DNA from: Flammeovirgaceae bacterium UBA2338
Lineage (GTDB): Bacteria; Bacteroidota; Bacteroidia; Cytophagales; Cyclobacteriaceae
Direction: 5' to 3'
Assembly: GCA_002344795.1 (NCBI GenBank)
Contig: DDUM01000064.1
Span: 1-64,000 of the forward strand
Length of the DNA stretch: 64,000 nt
Shown in pieces: positions 27,053 through 35,603 of this stretch (its first letter is position 1; each line of letters opens with the position of its first letter). A program made the translations under genes and the position numbers. The notes beneath the pieces were generated by a model. It worked only from the letters and a program-made list of their open reading frames with translations. It made no database searches and had not been told where the DNA came from.

Positions 27053-28534
27053 CTAATTGGTTTTTCTTTTCTCTCTTTTTATTAGTTCTTGCGCAACAAC
27101 CTGTCCCGATATCAGCGAGGGGGGTACCCCTGGCCCAGGAACGGTAAGTTGACCTGTGTAGAACAGATTAGAAACCTTTTTGTTTACTATAGATGGCTTT
27201 AAATTGGCTGTCTGTGTTATGGTGTTAGCCAGACCGTATGCGTTTCCTTTGTACGAATTATAGTTTTCTATAAAGTCACGGTGAGCGTAGCTCCTTTTGT
27301 ATACAATATTGGTCGCAATTGATTGCCCTGTTAATTTTTCAATTCTATTAATTACTATTTCAAAATATTTCTCGCGTGTTGTTTCCTCATCTTCCAGACC
27401 CGAGGCCACCGGTATTAATATGAACAGGTTTTCATACCCTTCCGGGGCTACTGAACTATCTGTTTTTGATGGGCAGCACACGTAAAAGAGTGGGTTGGTG
27501 GGCCATGACGGATTTTGATAGATCTCTTTGGTGTGTAGGGCAAAGTCTTCATCAAAAAAGAGATTGTGATGAAGAAGGTGGTCTAATCTTTTATTAACTC
27601 CTAAATAAAAAATTAAACTTGAAGGTGCAAGTTTTCGACTTTCCCAATAACCTTCATTGTATTTCCTGAATTTTTCCGGTAATAACTCTTGTTCCACATG
27701 ATGATAATCCGCTCCTGCAATCACATGGTCTACAGGTTTATCATGTCCATCAATGGTTATTGAATTAACTTTTGTGCTACTCATGTTTAATGATTGCACA
27801 TTGCTATTGAATTCGAACTTTACTCCTTTTTCTTCAGCTAATGTTACCATTGCCTCAACGATCTTGTTCATACCACCTTTTGGGTACCACGTACCCAATA
27901 CCATATCGGCATAATTCATCAGGCTATAGAGAGCAGGAGTATCAGATGGGGCTGCCCCCAGGAATAGTACAGGAAATTCCAGTAATTGTATCAGTCTGGG
28001 AGACTTGAAGTATTTTCTTATATAGGTACTTATGGATTGCAAAACATGAAGTTTAAATACGCCTTTCATAAGCATGGGATCCATCAGCTCCATAATGGAA
28101 AGGCCAGGCTTATAAACCAGATCCTCTATCCCTACTTTATATTTGTAGGCGGCTTCGTCAAGGAATTTTTTGAGTTGCAGGCTGCTTCCTTTTTCTTCCA
28201 TTTCGAAGAATTGATACAAGTCCTCTAACTTAGATGGGAGATCCCATACATCATTTTCGTTGAAAAAAATACGATAGGAGGGACTGAGCCTTTCTAAATG
28301 ATAATAATCTGAAACAGATTTGTCAAAACGATTAAAATACCTTTCAAACACATCAGGCATCCAATACCAACTTGGGCCCATATCAAAAACAAAGCCATCA
28401 GATTCAAATTTTCGGGCACGACCTCCAGCACTGTCATTTTTTTCGTAAACAGTGACATCAAATCCTTCCGCTGCCAACGTAGTGGCAGCGGAAATACCGG
28501 CAAAACCAGAACCAATTACAGCTATTTTTTTCAT
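27053..28534 (-). CDS. crtI: Phytoene desaturase
   Basis: This FAD-dependent CrtI-type enzyme would convert phytoene to lycopene. The N-terminal dinucleotide fold has AVIGSGFAGISAATTLA (GSGFAG at 8-13), then AGGRARKFESDGFVFDMGPSW. The C-terminal family signature reads TGQLTVPGPGVPPSLISGQV. At 493 aa it has normal length. It is 24 bp after the ECF sigma gene, which suggests a single transcript from the promoter at about 29.1 kb. A diapophytoene or ketolase branch cannot be ruled out from sequence alone, but CrtB, lycopene cyclase and CrtZ nearby favour phytoene. Confidence 0.94.
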   Translation of the reverse strand: MKKIAVIGSGFAGISAATTLAAEGFDVTVYEKNDSAGGRARKFESDGFVFDMGPSWYWMPDVFERYFNRFDKSVSDYYHLERLSPSYRIFFNENDVWDLPSKLEDLYQFFEMEEKGSSLQLKKFLDEAAYKYKVGIEDLVYKPGLSIMELMDPMLMKGVFKLHVLQSISTYIRKYFKSPRLIQLLEFPVLFLGAAPSDTPALYSLMNYADMVLGTWYPKGGMNKIVEAMVTLAEEKGVKFEFNSNVQSLNMSSTKVNSITIDGHDKPVDHVIAGADYHHVEQELLPEKFRKYNEGYWESRKLAPSSLIFYLGVNKRLDHLLHHNLFFDEDFALHTKEIYQNPSWPTNPLFYVCCPSKTDSSVAPEGYENLFILIPVASGLEDEETTREKYFEIVINRIEKLTGQSIATNIVYKRSYAHRDFIENYNSYKGNAYGLANTITQTANLKPSIVNKKVSNLFYTGQLTVPGPGVPPSLISGQVVAQELIKREKRKTN

Positions 28535-28558
28535 TCGCTTCTAAATTGTGATAAGGAA

Positions 28559-29062
28559 TTACTTATACGCTACCAATTTTTTCTGAATTTCTTTTCTTGC
28601 GTGGAATATCCTGTTTTTAACGGTGCCTATAGGGATATTCAAATGTTCCGCAATCTCATGATACTTATACCCTGTGGTGTACATTTTAAAAGGAATTTGA
28701 AGCTCTTCCTTTACTTCGTTTACATTAGCCCACATTTCTTTAAATTCCATTGATTTTTCAGGGCGATTAAAAGTATGGGTGTCTGCTACATTAAGATAGT
28801 ACAGCTCCTTTGTATTGTCTGTCGATGTCTTGGCTATTTTGGCTTTTCGGTAGTTGTTGATAAACGTATTTCTCATAATGGTAAACAGCCAGCCCTTAAG
28901 GTTTGTATTGTCTCTGAATTTGTCTCTGTAGGTCAATGCCTTGAGCATCGTGTCTTGCACCAAATCCTGAGATTCTTCAGCATTACGAGTAAATCTGTAG
29001 GTGAACCCCTTCAGGGTTTCATTTAAGGCAGTGATTTGTGAGGTAAATTCGGTCGCTGTCAT
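28559..29062 (-). CDS. ECF-type RNA polymerase sigma factor of the carotenoid block
   Basis: This 167-aa sigma-70 family protein has region 2 (about 8-75, with SQDLVQDTMLKAL and GWLFTIMRNTFINNYRK) and region 4 (about 110-165, with YKYHEIAEHLNIPIGTVKNRIFHARKEI). No anti-sigma gene is adjacent. As first gene of the sigma/crtI/crtB/idi block, just downstream of a CarH-like regulator, it probably relays the light signal, as CarQ or LdrP-type sigma factors do in other bacteria; that role is inferred from position. It could act on its own promoter and on the photolyase block. Confidence 0.9.
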   Translation of the reverse strand: MTATEFTSQITALNETLKGFTYRFTRNAEESQDLVQDTMLKALTYRDKFRDNTNLKGWLFTIMRNTFINNYRKAKIAKTSTDNTKELYYLNVADTHTFNRPEKSMEFKEMWANVNEVKEELQIPFKMYTTGYKYHEIAEHLNIPIGTVKNRIFHARKEIQKKLVAYK

Positions 29063-29064
29063 AA

Positions 29065-29157
29065 TGTTTAATGTTTATGCAGTAAAACTAAACAAAAAAT
29101 CCCATTATGCAATATCAATCTACATTATGTTTATTTAAAATGATAAAAAATTAAACA
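29065..29157. promoter_or_regulatory. TGTTTA motif cluster, promoter of the sigma/crtI block
   Basis: Five copies of TGTTTA or its complement lie in the 100 bp between the CarH-like gene and the sigma start: 29065-29070, 29072-29077, 29089-29094 (complement), 29128-29133 and 29152-29157 (complement). Two form inverted pairs (TGTTTA-N11-TAAACA and TGTTTA-N18-TAAACA). In the direction of the sigma gene, two copies sit in a longer shared context TTTTGTTTA(A/G)TTTT. This is a probable operator of the adjacent MerR/B12 regulator. Confidence 0.6.
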
Positions 29158-29162
29158 AAATA

Positions 29163-30038
29163 TTAAGAATCGACCAAAATAGCCTTTAAAGCGGTGGCGC
29201 TTTCGATGACCTTCACATTGGTGAAGCGAGGAATACATTGGGGATCAGGGTTGCCTCCGATAAGTATTTGGGCAACTGGAAAATCTTGACCAACGTTTTG
29301 GAGGTATTCTGTGATCTTTTGAGGCCTCTGAGTGGTAATAATTGAGGTAATAATTATGTCTGGCTGGTGAGTCGTACAAACCTGTTTGAGGTCGACATAA
29401 GGCAAATGCTGACCTAAATAAAAGGTCTTATAACCAAGGCTTTTTGCTATATAATGGTAAAATAGCAAACCAATCTCGTGCAACTCATTTTCAGGCAGAA
29501 AAAGAACAACCTTGAGCGCATCTTGCTTCGGAAAGGGGAGCGAATCGATAGCAACTATTATTTTTTGCCTGACTAAATTAGAAATGAAGTGCTCCTGCGC
29601 AGGACTGATGTTTCCTGTTTGCCACAAAATTCCAATTTTTTCCAAAAAGGGATAGATGGTTTCTGTGATGGTTCTTTCAAAACCAAACTTCATAATAAGA
29701 TGGGAGTGTAGTTTCTCAAATTGCCCTTCCTCCATATCAATCATACACACCACGAGTTGATCTATAAAAATACTGGCTTCACTTTTACTCTCGGTAAGTT
29801 GTACTATTTCTGATTTGAGTTCAGGATCAGACATCTGGGCTATCTTTGATATCTTCATCCCGCTATTATTCAGTAAAGAAACATTAATGATTTTCTTTAG
29901 ATCATCGTCAGAATAGTATCGAATATTAGTAGCTGTTCTTTTCGGGATGATGATATTATGCCTTTTCTCCCATATCCTAATGGTATGGGCTTTAATGCCG
30001 GACAATGTTTCGAGTTCTTTAATGGAATAGCTTCCCAT
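29163..30038 (-). CDS. CarH/LitR-like MerR regulator with cobalamin-binding domain
   Basis: This is a predicted AdoCbl-based light sensor and repressor of carotenoid genes. An N-terminal MerR winged helix (about 3-70) begins YSIKELETLSGIKAHTIRIWEKRH. A B12-binding helical-bundle module (about 85-165) holds the W-x9-EH motif (Trp139, Glu149-His150). A Rossmann-type B12 domain (about 170-290) has the ExHxxG motif ELHEIG (185-190), whose His187 would be the lower axial cobalt ligand. At 291 aa it fits CarH. The residue after Trp139 is Gln, where Thermus CarH has the His that caps cobalt after light exposure. It lies directly upstream of the sigma/crt block, with TGTTTA repeats between them. Confidence 0.9.
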   Translation of the reverse strand: MGSYSIKELETLSGIKAHTIRIWEKRHNIIIPKRTATNIRYYSDDDLKKIINVSLLNNSGMKISKIAQMSDPELKSEIVQLTESKSEASIFIDQLVVCMIDMEEGQFEKLHSHLIMKFGFERTITETIYPFLEKIGILWQTGNISPAQEHFISNLVRQKIIVAIDSLPFPKQDALKVVLFLPENELHEIGLLFYHYIAKSLGYKTFYLGQHLPYVDLKQVCTTHQPDIIITSIITTQRPQKITEYLQNVGQDFPVAQILIGGNPDPQCIPRFTNVKVIESATALKAILVDS

Positions 30039-30116
30039 GTCAATTTATTTCAAACTACTAACACTGGTTTGGTTAAATTGTTCAATTAATCCAATATTAA
30101 GAATACAGTCAGCAGC

Positions 30117-32552
30117 ATGCAAGACAGGCTTGTAAAGGGTAAAGAGTGGTTTGCCAGTAAAGGGTGGGAGCCATTCCAGTTTCAACTGGAGACCTGGGAA
30201 AACTACCTCAATGGGCAGAACGGTATTGTTAATGCACCTACTGGAAGTGGTAAAACTTATTCTTTGGTCATTCCCATTATTCTGGAAGCGCTAGCCGATA
30301 AGAATAATTCAAAAAAAGGATTACAAGCCATCTGGCTCACGCCTATTCGCGCACTTGCAAAAGAAATAAAGTATTCTGCTGAATTGGCCATTGTAGAAAT
30401 GGGATTGGATTGGAAAGTGGGCATCCGGTCTGGAGACACCACATTGACTGAACGCAAAAAACAAAAAGAGGATCCTCCACAATTTTTGATAACCACTCCG
30501 GAGAGTTTGCACTTACTCATTGCGCAGAAGGGGTACAATAATTATTTCAAAAAACTACGTGTAGTAGTGACCGATGAGTGGCATGAGTTAATGGGGTCAA
30601 AGCGGGGAGTTCAGGTAGAATTGGCTTTGTCAAGACTAAAAGATATTGCCACTGAGCTGAAGGTATGGGGTATATCAGCCACTATTGGCAATATGAACGA
30701 GTCCATGCAGGTATTGCTGGGAAATTATTTTGCTAAAAAGAACCATAAAATAATCAAAGCTGATATAGAGAAGAAAATTGAGATCCACTCTATTATGCCT
30801 GATGACCATGAAAAATTACCATGGACTGGTCATATCGGCATTCACTTGCTAGACAAGGTGGTGGAGATCATCAAGGAGAGTAATGCGACATTAATTTTCA
30901 CCAACACCCGCTCTTTTGCTGAGATATGGTATCAAAAACTATTGGATAAGGCTCCAGAACTTTCAGGGCTGATAGCGATGCATCATGGCTCAATCAGTCT
31001 TGACTTGAGGAACTGGGTAGAAGAGCAATTGCATGCCGGGAAAATCAAGGCGGTTGTATGCACTTCCAGTTTGGATTTGGGAGTAGACTTTCGTCCTGTT
31101 GAAACGGTAATACAAGTAGGTAGCCCCAAAGGAGTGGCGAGGTTTTTACAACGTGCCGGGCGTAGCGGTCATCAACCTGGTGCAACCAGCAAAATTTACT
31201 ATCTGCCCACCCATGCACTTGAACTTATTGAGGCTGCGGCATTGCGTGAAGCGTTAAAGCGAAAGATTGTTGAGGAGAGAATTCCATATGTTCGCTCTTT
31301 TGACGTTTTGATACAATATTTAATCACGCTTGCAGTGAGCGAAGGCTTCGAGTCTGACAAGATATTTAAAGAAGTACAAGGAACATTCAGCTACGCTTCT
31401 CTTGAGAAAGAGGATTGGAATTGGTTGCTACGATTTATCACTTCTGGTGGTGAGGCATTGACAGCATATGATGAGTTTAGAAAAGTAAACCTGGAAAATG
31501 GAATTTTTAAGGTGGACAACCGAAGGATTGCACACAGGCATCGGCTTTCGATAGGGACTATCGTTGGAGATACGTCCTTGCTTGTAAAATATGTCTCAGG
31601 CAAGACACTGGGTTCCATTGAAGAGTACTTTATCTCCAGCCTTAATCCCGGAGATGTATTTTGGTTTGCCGGAAGAAATCTTGAATTGGTGCGTGTGAAA
31701 GATATGACCGCACAAGTGAGAAAAAGCAACAAGAAATCCGGTAAAGTGCCTTCGTGGCAAGGTGGCCGTATGCCATTGTCATCAGAAATGGGTGACCTTA
31801 TCCGTTATACAATTCATGAATTTAAAAAAGGAAAGGAGCTAGATCCAGAAATGCTGTTTCTTAAACCCATGATGGAATTGCAGCAAACACTTTCTTTGAT
31901 CCCCGGGAAAAATCAATTTTTAATTGAATGCCTTACTTCTAAAGAAGGCCACCATGTGATGATGTATCCATTTGAGGGAAGGTTTGTTCATGAAGGTATG
32001 GCGGCATTGATGGCTTATCGAATTTCAAGAATCACTCCCATCACTTTCTCTATTGCCATGAATGATTATGGGTTTGAATTATTGTCAGATCAGGAGATAC
32101 CGATTGAAGAAGCAGTTGAAACCAATATTCTGGGAATAGATAATTTGCAGGAAGACATTCAGGCGAGTATCAATTCTGTAGAGATGGCGAGAAGGAAATT
32201 TAGGGACATTGCCGCTATTGCAGGACTTGTATTCAAGGGCTTTCCGGGGCAGCGGGTAAAGGACAGGCATCTACAATCTTCCTCCCAATTATTTTTTGAG
32301 GTGTTTCATGATCATGAGGCGCATAACTTATTATTGTTACAAGCCTTTGAGGAAGTAATGGATTTTCAATTGGAAGAAACGAGGCTAAAAAGATCATTGG
32401 ATAGGATTGCTCATCAAAAAATAATCATCAAATACCCTGAGCGGCCTACACCCTTTGCTTTCCCAATCATGGTAGATCGACTGCGGGAGAAATTGACTTC
32501 CGAGAAATTAGAGGACAGAGTGAAGCGAATGATGGTTCAGTATCACTCTTAA
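30117..32552 (+). CDS. Ligase-associated DNA damage response DEXH-box helicase (Lhr type)
   Basis: This superfamily-2 DNA helicase is predicted to act in a repair set with PdeM nuclease, a DNA ligase and an exonuclease. It has Walker A APTGSGKT (40-47), motif Ia LTPIRALAKEI, DEWH box (153-156), SAT motif GISATIGN, and motif VI QRAGRSGHQPG. The C-terminal Lhr core region follows, giving 811 aa, the usual size of this subfamily. The PdeM gene is 2.4 kb downstream on the same strand; the phosphate transporter in between is on the other strand and its stop codon interlocks with this one. No ligase or exonuclease gene is in the window. Confidence 0.93.
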   Translation: MQDRLVKGKEWFASKGWEPFQFQLETWENYLNGQNGIVNAPTGSGKTYSLVIPIILEALADKNNSKKGLQAIWLTPIRALAKEIKYSAELAIVEMGLDWKVGIRSGDTTLTERKKQKEDPPQFLITTPESLHLLIAQKGYNNYFKKLRVVVTDEWHELMGSKRGVQVELALSRLKDIATELKVWGISATIGNMNESMQVLLGNYFAKKNHKIIKADIEKKIEIHSIMPDDHEKLPWTGHIGIHLLDKVVEIIKESNATLIFTNTRSFAEIWYQKLLDKAPELSGLIAMHHGSISLDLRNWVEEQLHAGKIKAVVCTSSLDLGVDFRPVETVIQVGSPKGVARFLQRAGRSGHQPGATSKIYYLPTHALELIEAAALREALKRKIVEERIPYVRSFDVLIQYLITLAVSEGFESDKIFKEVQGTFSYASLEKEDWNWLLRFITSGGEALTAYDEFRKVNLENGIFKVDNRRIAHRHRLSIGTIVGDTSLLVKYVSGKTLGSIEEYFISSLNPGDVFWFAGRNLELVRVKDMTAQVRKSNKKSGKVPSWQGGRMPLSSEMGDLIRYTIHEFKKGKELDPEMLFLKPMMELQQTLSLIPGKNQFLIECLTSKEGHHVMMYPFEGRFVHEGMAALMAYRISRITPITFSIAMNDYGFELLSDQEIPIEEAVETNILGIDNLQEDIQASINSVEMARRKFRDIAAIAGLVFKGFPGQRVKDRHLQSSSQLFFEVFHDHEAHNLLLLQAFEEVMDFQLEETRLKRSLDRIAHQKIIIKYPERPTPFAFPIMVDRLREKLTSEKLEDRVKRMMVQYHS

Positions 32553-34807
32553 TCCTTCTTCTCTGTAGTGGTTACCGAATGTTGAACGAATTCGTAGTAC
32601 AACTGATACATGCGATGTACTACCGCCACAATGTCTTTAGTCTCTAATAAAATTCTTGTTTGTAAAAATGCCATTCGATTACCCAGATCATCATTTTGAA
32701 TATCCGTAACCATTACATCCAACTTTTTATTGATCGTTTGTAAGAGTTTGTTTTTTAGATTTTCTAACTCGTCATGATGATCAAATCTCAAATTTTCAAT
32801 ATCGTCTGCACTTTGGTTTATAAAAGTGGTCAAATCTTTCATAAGGTCATTGAAGGCATTAATGTATTTCTTTTTTGGAGGTGAATGGAGGTTGATAACA
32901 TGGTTGGCGCAGATTTCATTGAGCAGATGGGCACTTTGGTATAGGTCTTGTGCAAGATCAAAAACAAGAATATATAACCTTCCTGCAGCCACATTTCCTT
33001 TTTCGATTTTCTTTACATACTTGATAATTTTGTCATGAAGCTTTTCATTCTGCGAACGCAGTTTGTTAATTTCTTTCCTGGACTTTACCAGCGCCTCTTT
33101 ATTTTCATTGATTAATGATTTAATACTGAAAACAGATACCTTCAATACCGTTTTCAGGTTCTTTACGGTGTTAATTTTGCTCTCATCAATTACCTCCTGA
33201 ATATTAACGACTGCCCCAGAAAGGAATTGGTTAGTTGATTCTTCCTCATTCGATTTTCTTTTGAATACGATATGGCTGCGTACAAGCAGGAATGCGGCAA
33301 CCGCAACAAGCGAAAACACACCTACCATTCCCGTTTTGTAGATAATGAGCGCAAAGAAACCACACGAGGTAAAGGCTACCAGCGCAGTGGTTAGCCATCC
33401 CGCAATTACATTGACAACTCCAGCAACTCTGTACACAGCGCTCTCCCTTCCCCAGGCCTGATCGGCAAAGGAGGTTCCCATAGCAACCATAAAAGTGACA
33501 AATGTGGTGGAGAGTGGTAGTTTTTTTGAAGTGGCGTAGGCAATCAAGATACTAGAGACCAGAAGATTAACAGAAGCCCGAATCAAGTCGAACGATGGTT
33601 TCTCTTTTTCACTGGTATTAACAACATCGGTTTTTGTGAATCTTTTGGAAAGTGAATTACGCCAGGGTTTAGGAATCAGGGTCTCCATTATATTGCCGGT
33701 ACCAATGGCAAGGCTCACCAGCGCCCGGGAAAGAAAATTGGCCTTGAATCGCTCGTCTCCTTCATCCTGACGGCTGAGGGACACCTCTGTTTCACTTACT
33801 TTCCTGCTTTTGGCGTTTGTCCAAAGTGTAATTACCATTATAATCCCGCTAATGAAAAGTATCCACGATGGAGTAGATACTGCGAGTGCAAGCCCTTCCA
33901 TATTAAATTCATTGGCAGGGATGTTAGAAATTGTCCAGGTTTGAAATGAGATCAAACCGGCTACAGCAACTCCAATAAAATTCACCAAATCATTGCCGGC
34001 AAAAGCCATCGCCAATGAAAAGGTACCTAACAATACCACAGCCTTTAACGGGTTTATTTTTTTCCACCACATCAATATTTGTATGGTCATGCTCCAGAAG
34101 GCCAATGATATAACCACTATCATCCAGGTGTGATCCAAAACCCAGTCGATTTGTCTGGGAGTCACTAAGGTACTTCCCTTGACCCCCTTTATAAAAAGAA
34201 AATAGATGATGGTAGTGATTGCGATACTGCTAAAAACTGCACCGTATCTTTTGAGATTTCGTTCGAGATTGAATGTAAATATGATTCTTGAAACATGTTG
34301 AACAATAGCACCTACTATGAAGGAGATAAAAACGGATAAAAATATTCCGGAGACGATGGTGACTGCACTGGAAAAATTAATTATTTCACGCCATTTATCA
34401 AGACCATATCCATTATCGAAAGCGATCAGTAAACCTGTAACCAAGGCACCACCTAACAGCGCGAAGACAAGAGAAACAGTAGTGGAGGTGGGTAGGCCGA
34501 GCGTATTATAAAAATCCAGCAAAATGATATCGGTAAGCATAACCGCCAGGAATACGATCATGACCTTATCAAAGGTGAAAAAAGCAGGGTTGAATATGCC
34601 TTTTCGTGCTACCTCCATCATGCCACTGGAAAATGAAGCGCCCAATAGTATACCAAGACTGGCCACGATAAGTATCGTTCTAAAAGAAGCAGCCTTAGAA
34701 CCAATGGCTGAATTAAGGAAATTTACGGCATCGTTGCTTACCCCAACGATCAAGTCAATAAAGGCAAGTAAAAAGAGGACACAGATCAGAATCAAGTAAA
34801 TACTCAT
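32549..34807 (-). CDS. PiT-family inorganic phosphate transporter with C-terminal PhoU-like region
   Basis: This inner-membrane cation-coupled phosphate carrier is 752 aa. Two PiT signature repeats are visible: GVSNDAVNFLNSAIG near 22-36, and FAGNDLVNFIGVAVAG near 266. About 10-12 hydrophobic helices span the first 510 residues, with a hydrophilic loop near 340-390. The last 230 residues are helical and charged (KLHDKIIKYVKKIEKGN onward), resembling a PhoU-like domain fused to the transporter, which would regulate uptake. The stop overlaps the helicase stop (TTAA). Confidence 0.92.
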   Translation of the reverse strand: MSIYLILICVLFLLAFIDLIVGVSNDAVNFLNSAIGSKAASFRTILIVASLGILLGASFSSGMMEVARKGIFNPAFFTFDKVMIVFLAVMLTDIILLDFYNTLGLPTSTTVSLVFALLGGALVTGLLIAFDNGYGLDKWREIINFSSAVTIVSGIFLSVFISFIVGAIVQHVSRIIFTFNLERNLKRYGAVFSSIAITTIIYFLFIKGVKGSTLVTPRQIDWVLDHTWMIVVISLAFWSMTIQILMWWKKINPLKAVVLLGTFSLAMAFAGNDLVNFIGVAVAGLISFQTWTISNIPANEFNMEGLALAVSTPSWILFISGIIMVITLWTNAKSRKVSETEVSLSRQDEGDERFKANFLSRALVSLAIGTGNIMETLIPKPWRNSLSKRFTKTDVVNTSEKEKPSFDLIRASVNLLVSSILIAYATSKKLPLSTTFVTFMVAMGTSFADQAWGRESAVYRVAGVVNVIAGWLTTALVAFTSCGFFALIIYKTGMVGVFSLVAVAAFLLVRSHIVFKRKSNEEESTNQFLSGAVVNIQEVIDESKINTVKNLKTVLKVSVFSIKSLINENKEALVKSRKEINKLRSQNEKLHDKIIKYVKKIEKGNVAAGRLYILVFDLAQDLYQSAHLLNEICANHVINLHSPPKKKYINAFNDLMKDLTTFINQSADDIENLRFDHHDELENLKNKLLQTINKKLDVMVTDIQNDDLGNRMAFLQTRILLETKDIVAVVHRMYQLYYEFVQHSVTTTEKKD

Positions 34808-34940
34808 GCAGCTTGAAAGATATTAGTTGAGCTGTTTATTAACAAAGGGCTCACAATTAAACTCCAAATTTCTTTCAAATAAGGTGTAAGCCCAATAAAA
34901 TTAAGAGATTTGAATCTGAAATATTCAAATAATTGCATTT

Positions 34941-35603
34941 GTGGACAATGTAGGGGAAAAGGTTTTTAAAATAAGAGGGACTAATCTTCAATTGTTACCT
35001 CAGAAAGCTATTTGGGTACCTGAGGAACGAATTTTGGTATTGGCTGACTTACATTTGGGTAAGGCCAACCATTTTAGAAGATCTGGTATTCCTGTACCTA
35101 ATGCAGTGAATAATAAAAATCTTGAAACACTTATTGAACTTATTAATAAGCATCAACCAGAGCGAGTAATATTTCTGGGAGACCTCTTCCATAGTTCATA
35201 TAATGAAGAATGGGAGGCGTTTGGCCAGGTAGTTAGGCATTTTGCGGCTACCCAATTTCATTTGGTTCGGGGAAACCATGATATTATGAGTGAGTTGCAA
35301 TATAAAAGATGCCAGTTAAAAGTATTTGAACAACTTGAAATGGGTCCATTTTTGCTAACGCATGAGCCACTGGAGGTGATTCCTGAAAAGAAATATAATC
35401 TGGCAGCTCATATTCATCCTGGAGTGAGGTTAAAGGGTAAAGGGAAGCAGTTCATGACACTGCCATGCTTTTTCTTTGGAAAAGAGCAGGCGATACTACC
35501 GGCCTTTGGCGCATTCACTGGCTTTGTAAGGGTGTGTGTGTCAAAGGGAGATAATGTATTTGTGATTGCAGATCAACGTGTAATTAAGATGGATGGCAAA
35601 TAG
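34941..35603 (+). CDS. pdeM: Ligase-associated DNA damage response endonuclease PdeM
   Basis: This calcineurin-type metallophosphoesterase of 220 aa is known to accompany Lhr-type helicase and ligase in a DNA-repair set. Metal-binding motifs are in order: LADLHLGKANHFRRSG, FLGDLFHSSYNEEW, LVRGNHD, LTHEPLE and AAHIHPG. Translation starts at a GTG (34941), as no ATG precedes the conserved region. The end overlaps the CapA-family gene by 11 bp, so the two are probably co-translated. Confidence 0.9.
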   Translation: MDNVGEKVFKIRGTNLQLLPQKAIWVPEERILVLADLHLGKANHFRRSGIPVPNAVNNKNLETLIELINKHQPERVIFLGDLFHSSYNEEWEAFGQVVRHFAATQFHLVRGNHDIMSELQYKRCQLKVFEQLEMGPFLLTHEPLEVIPEKKYNLAAHIHPGVRLKGKGKQFMTLPCFFFGKEQAILPAFGAFTGFVRVCVSKGDNVFVIADQRVIKMDGK

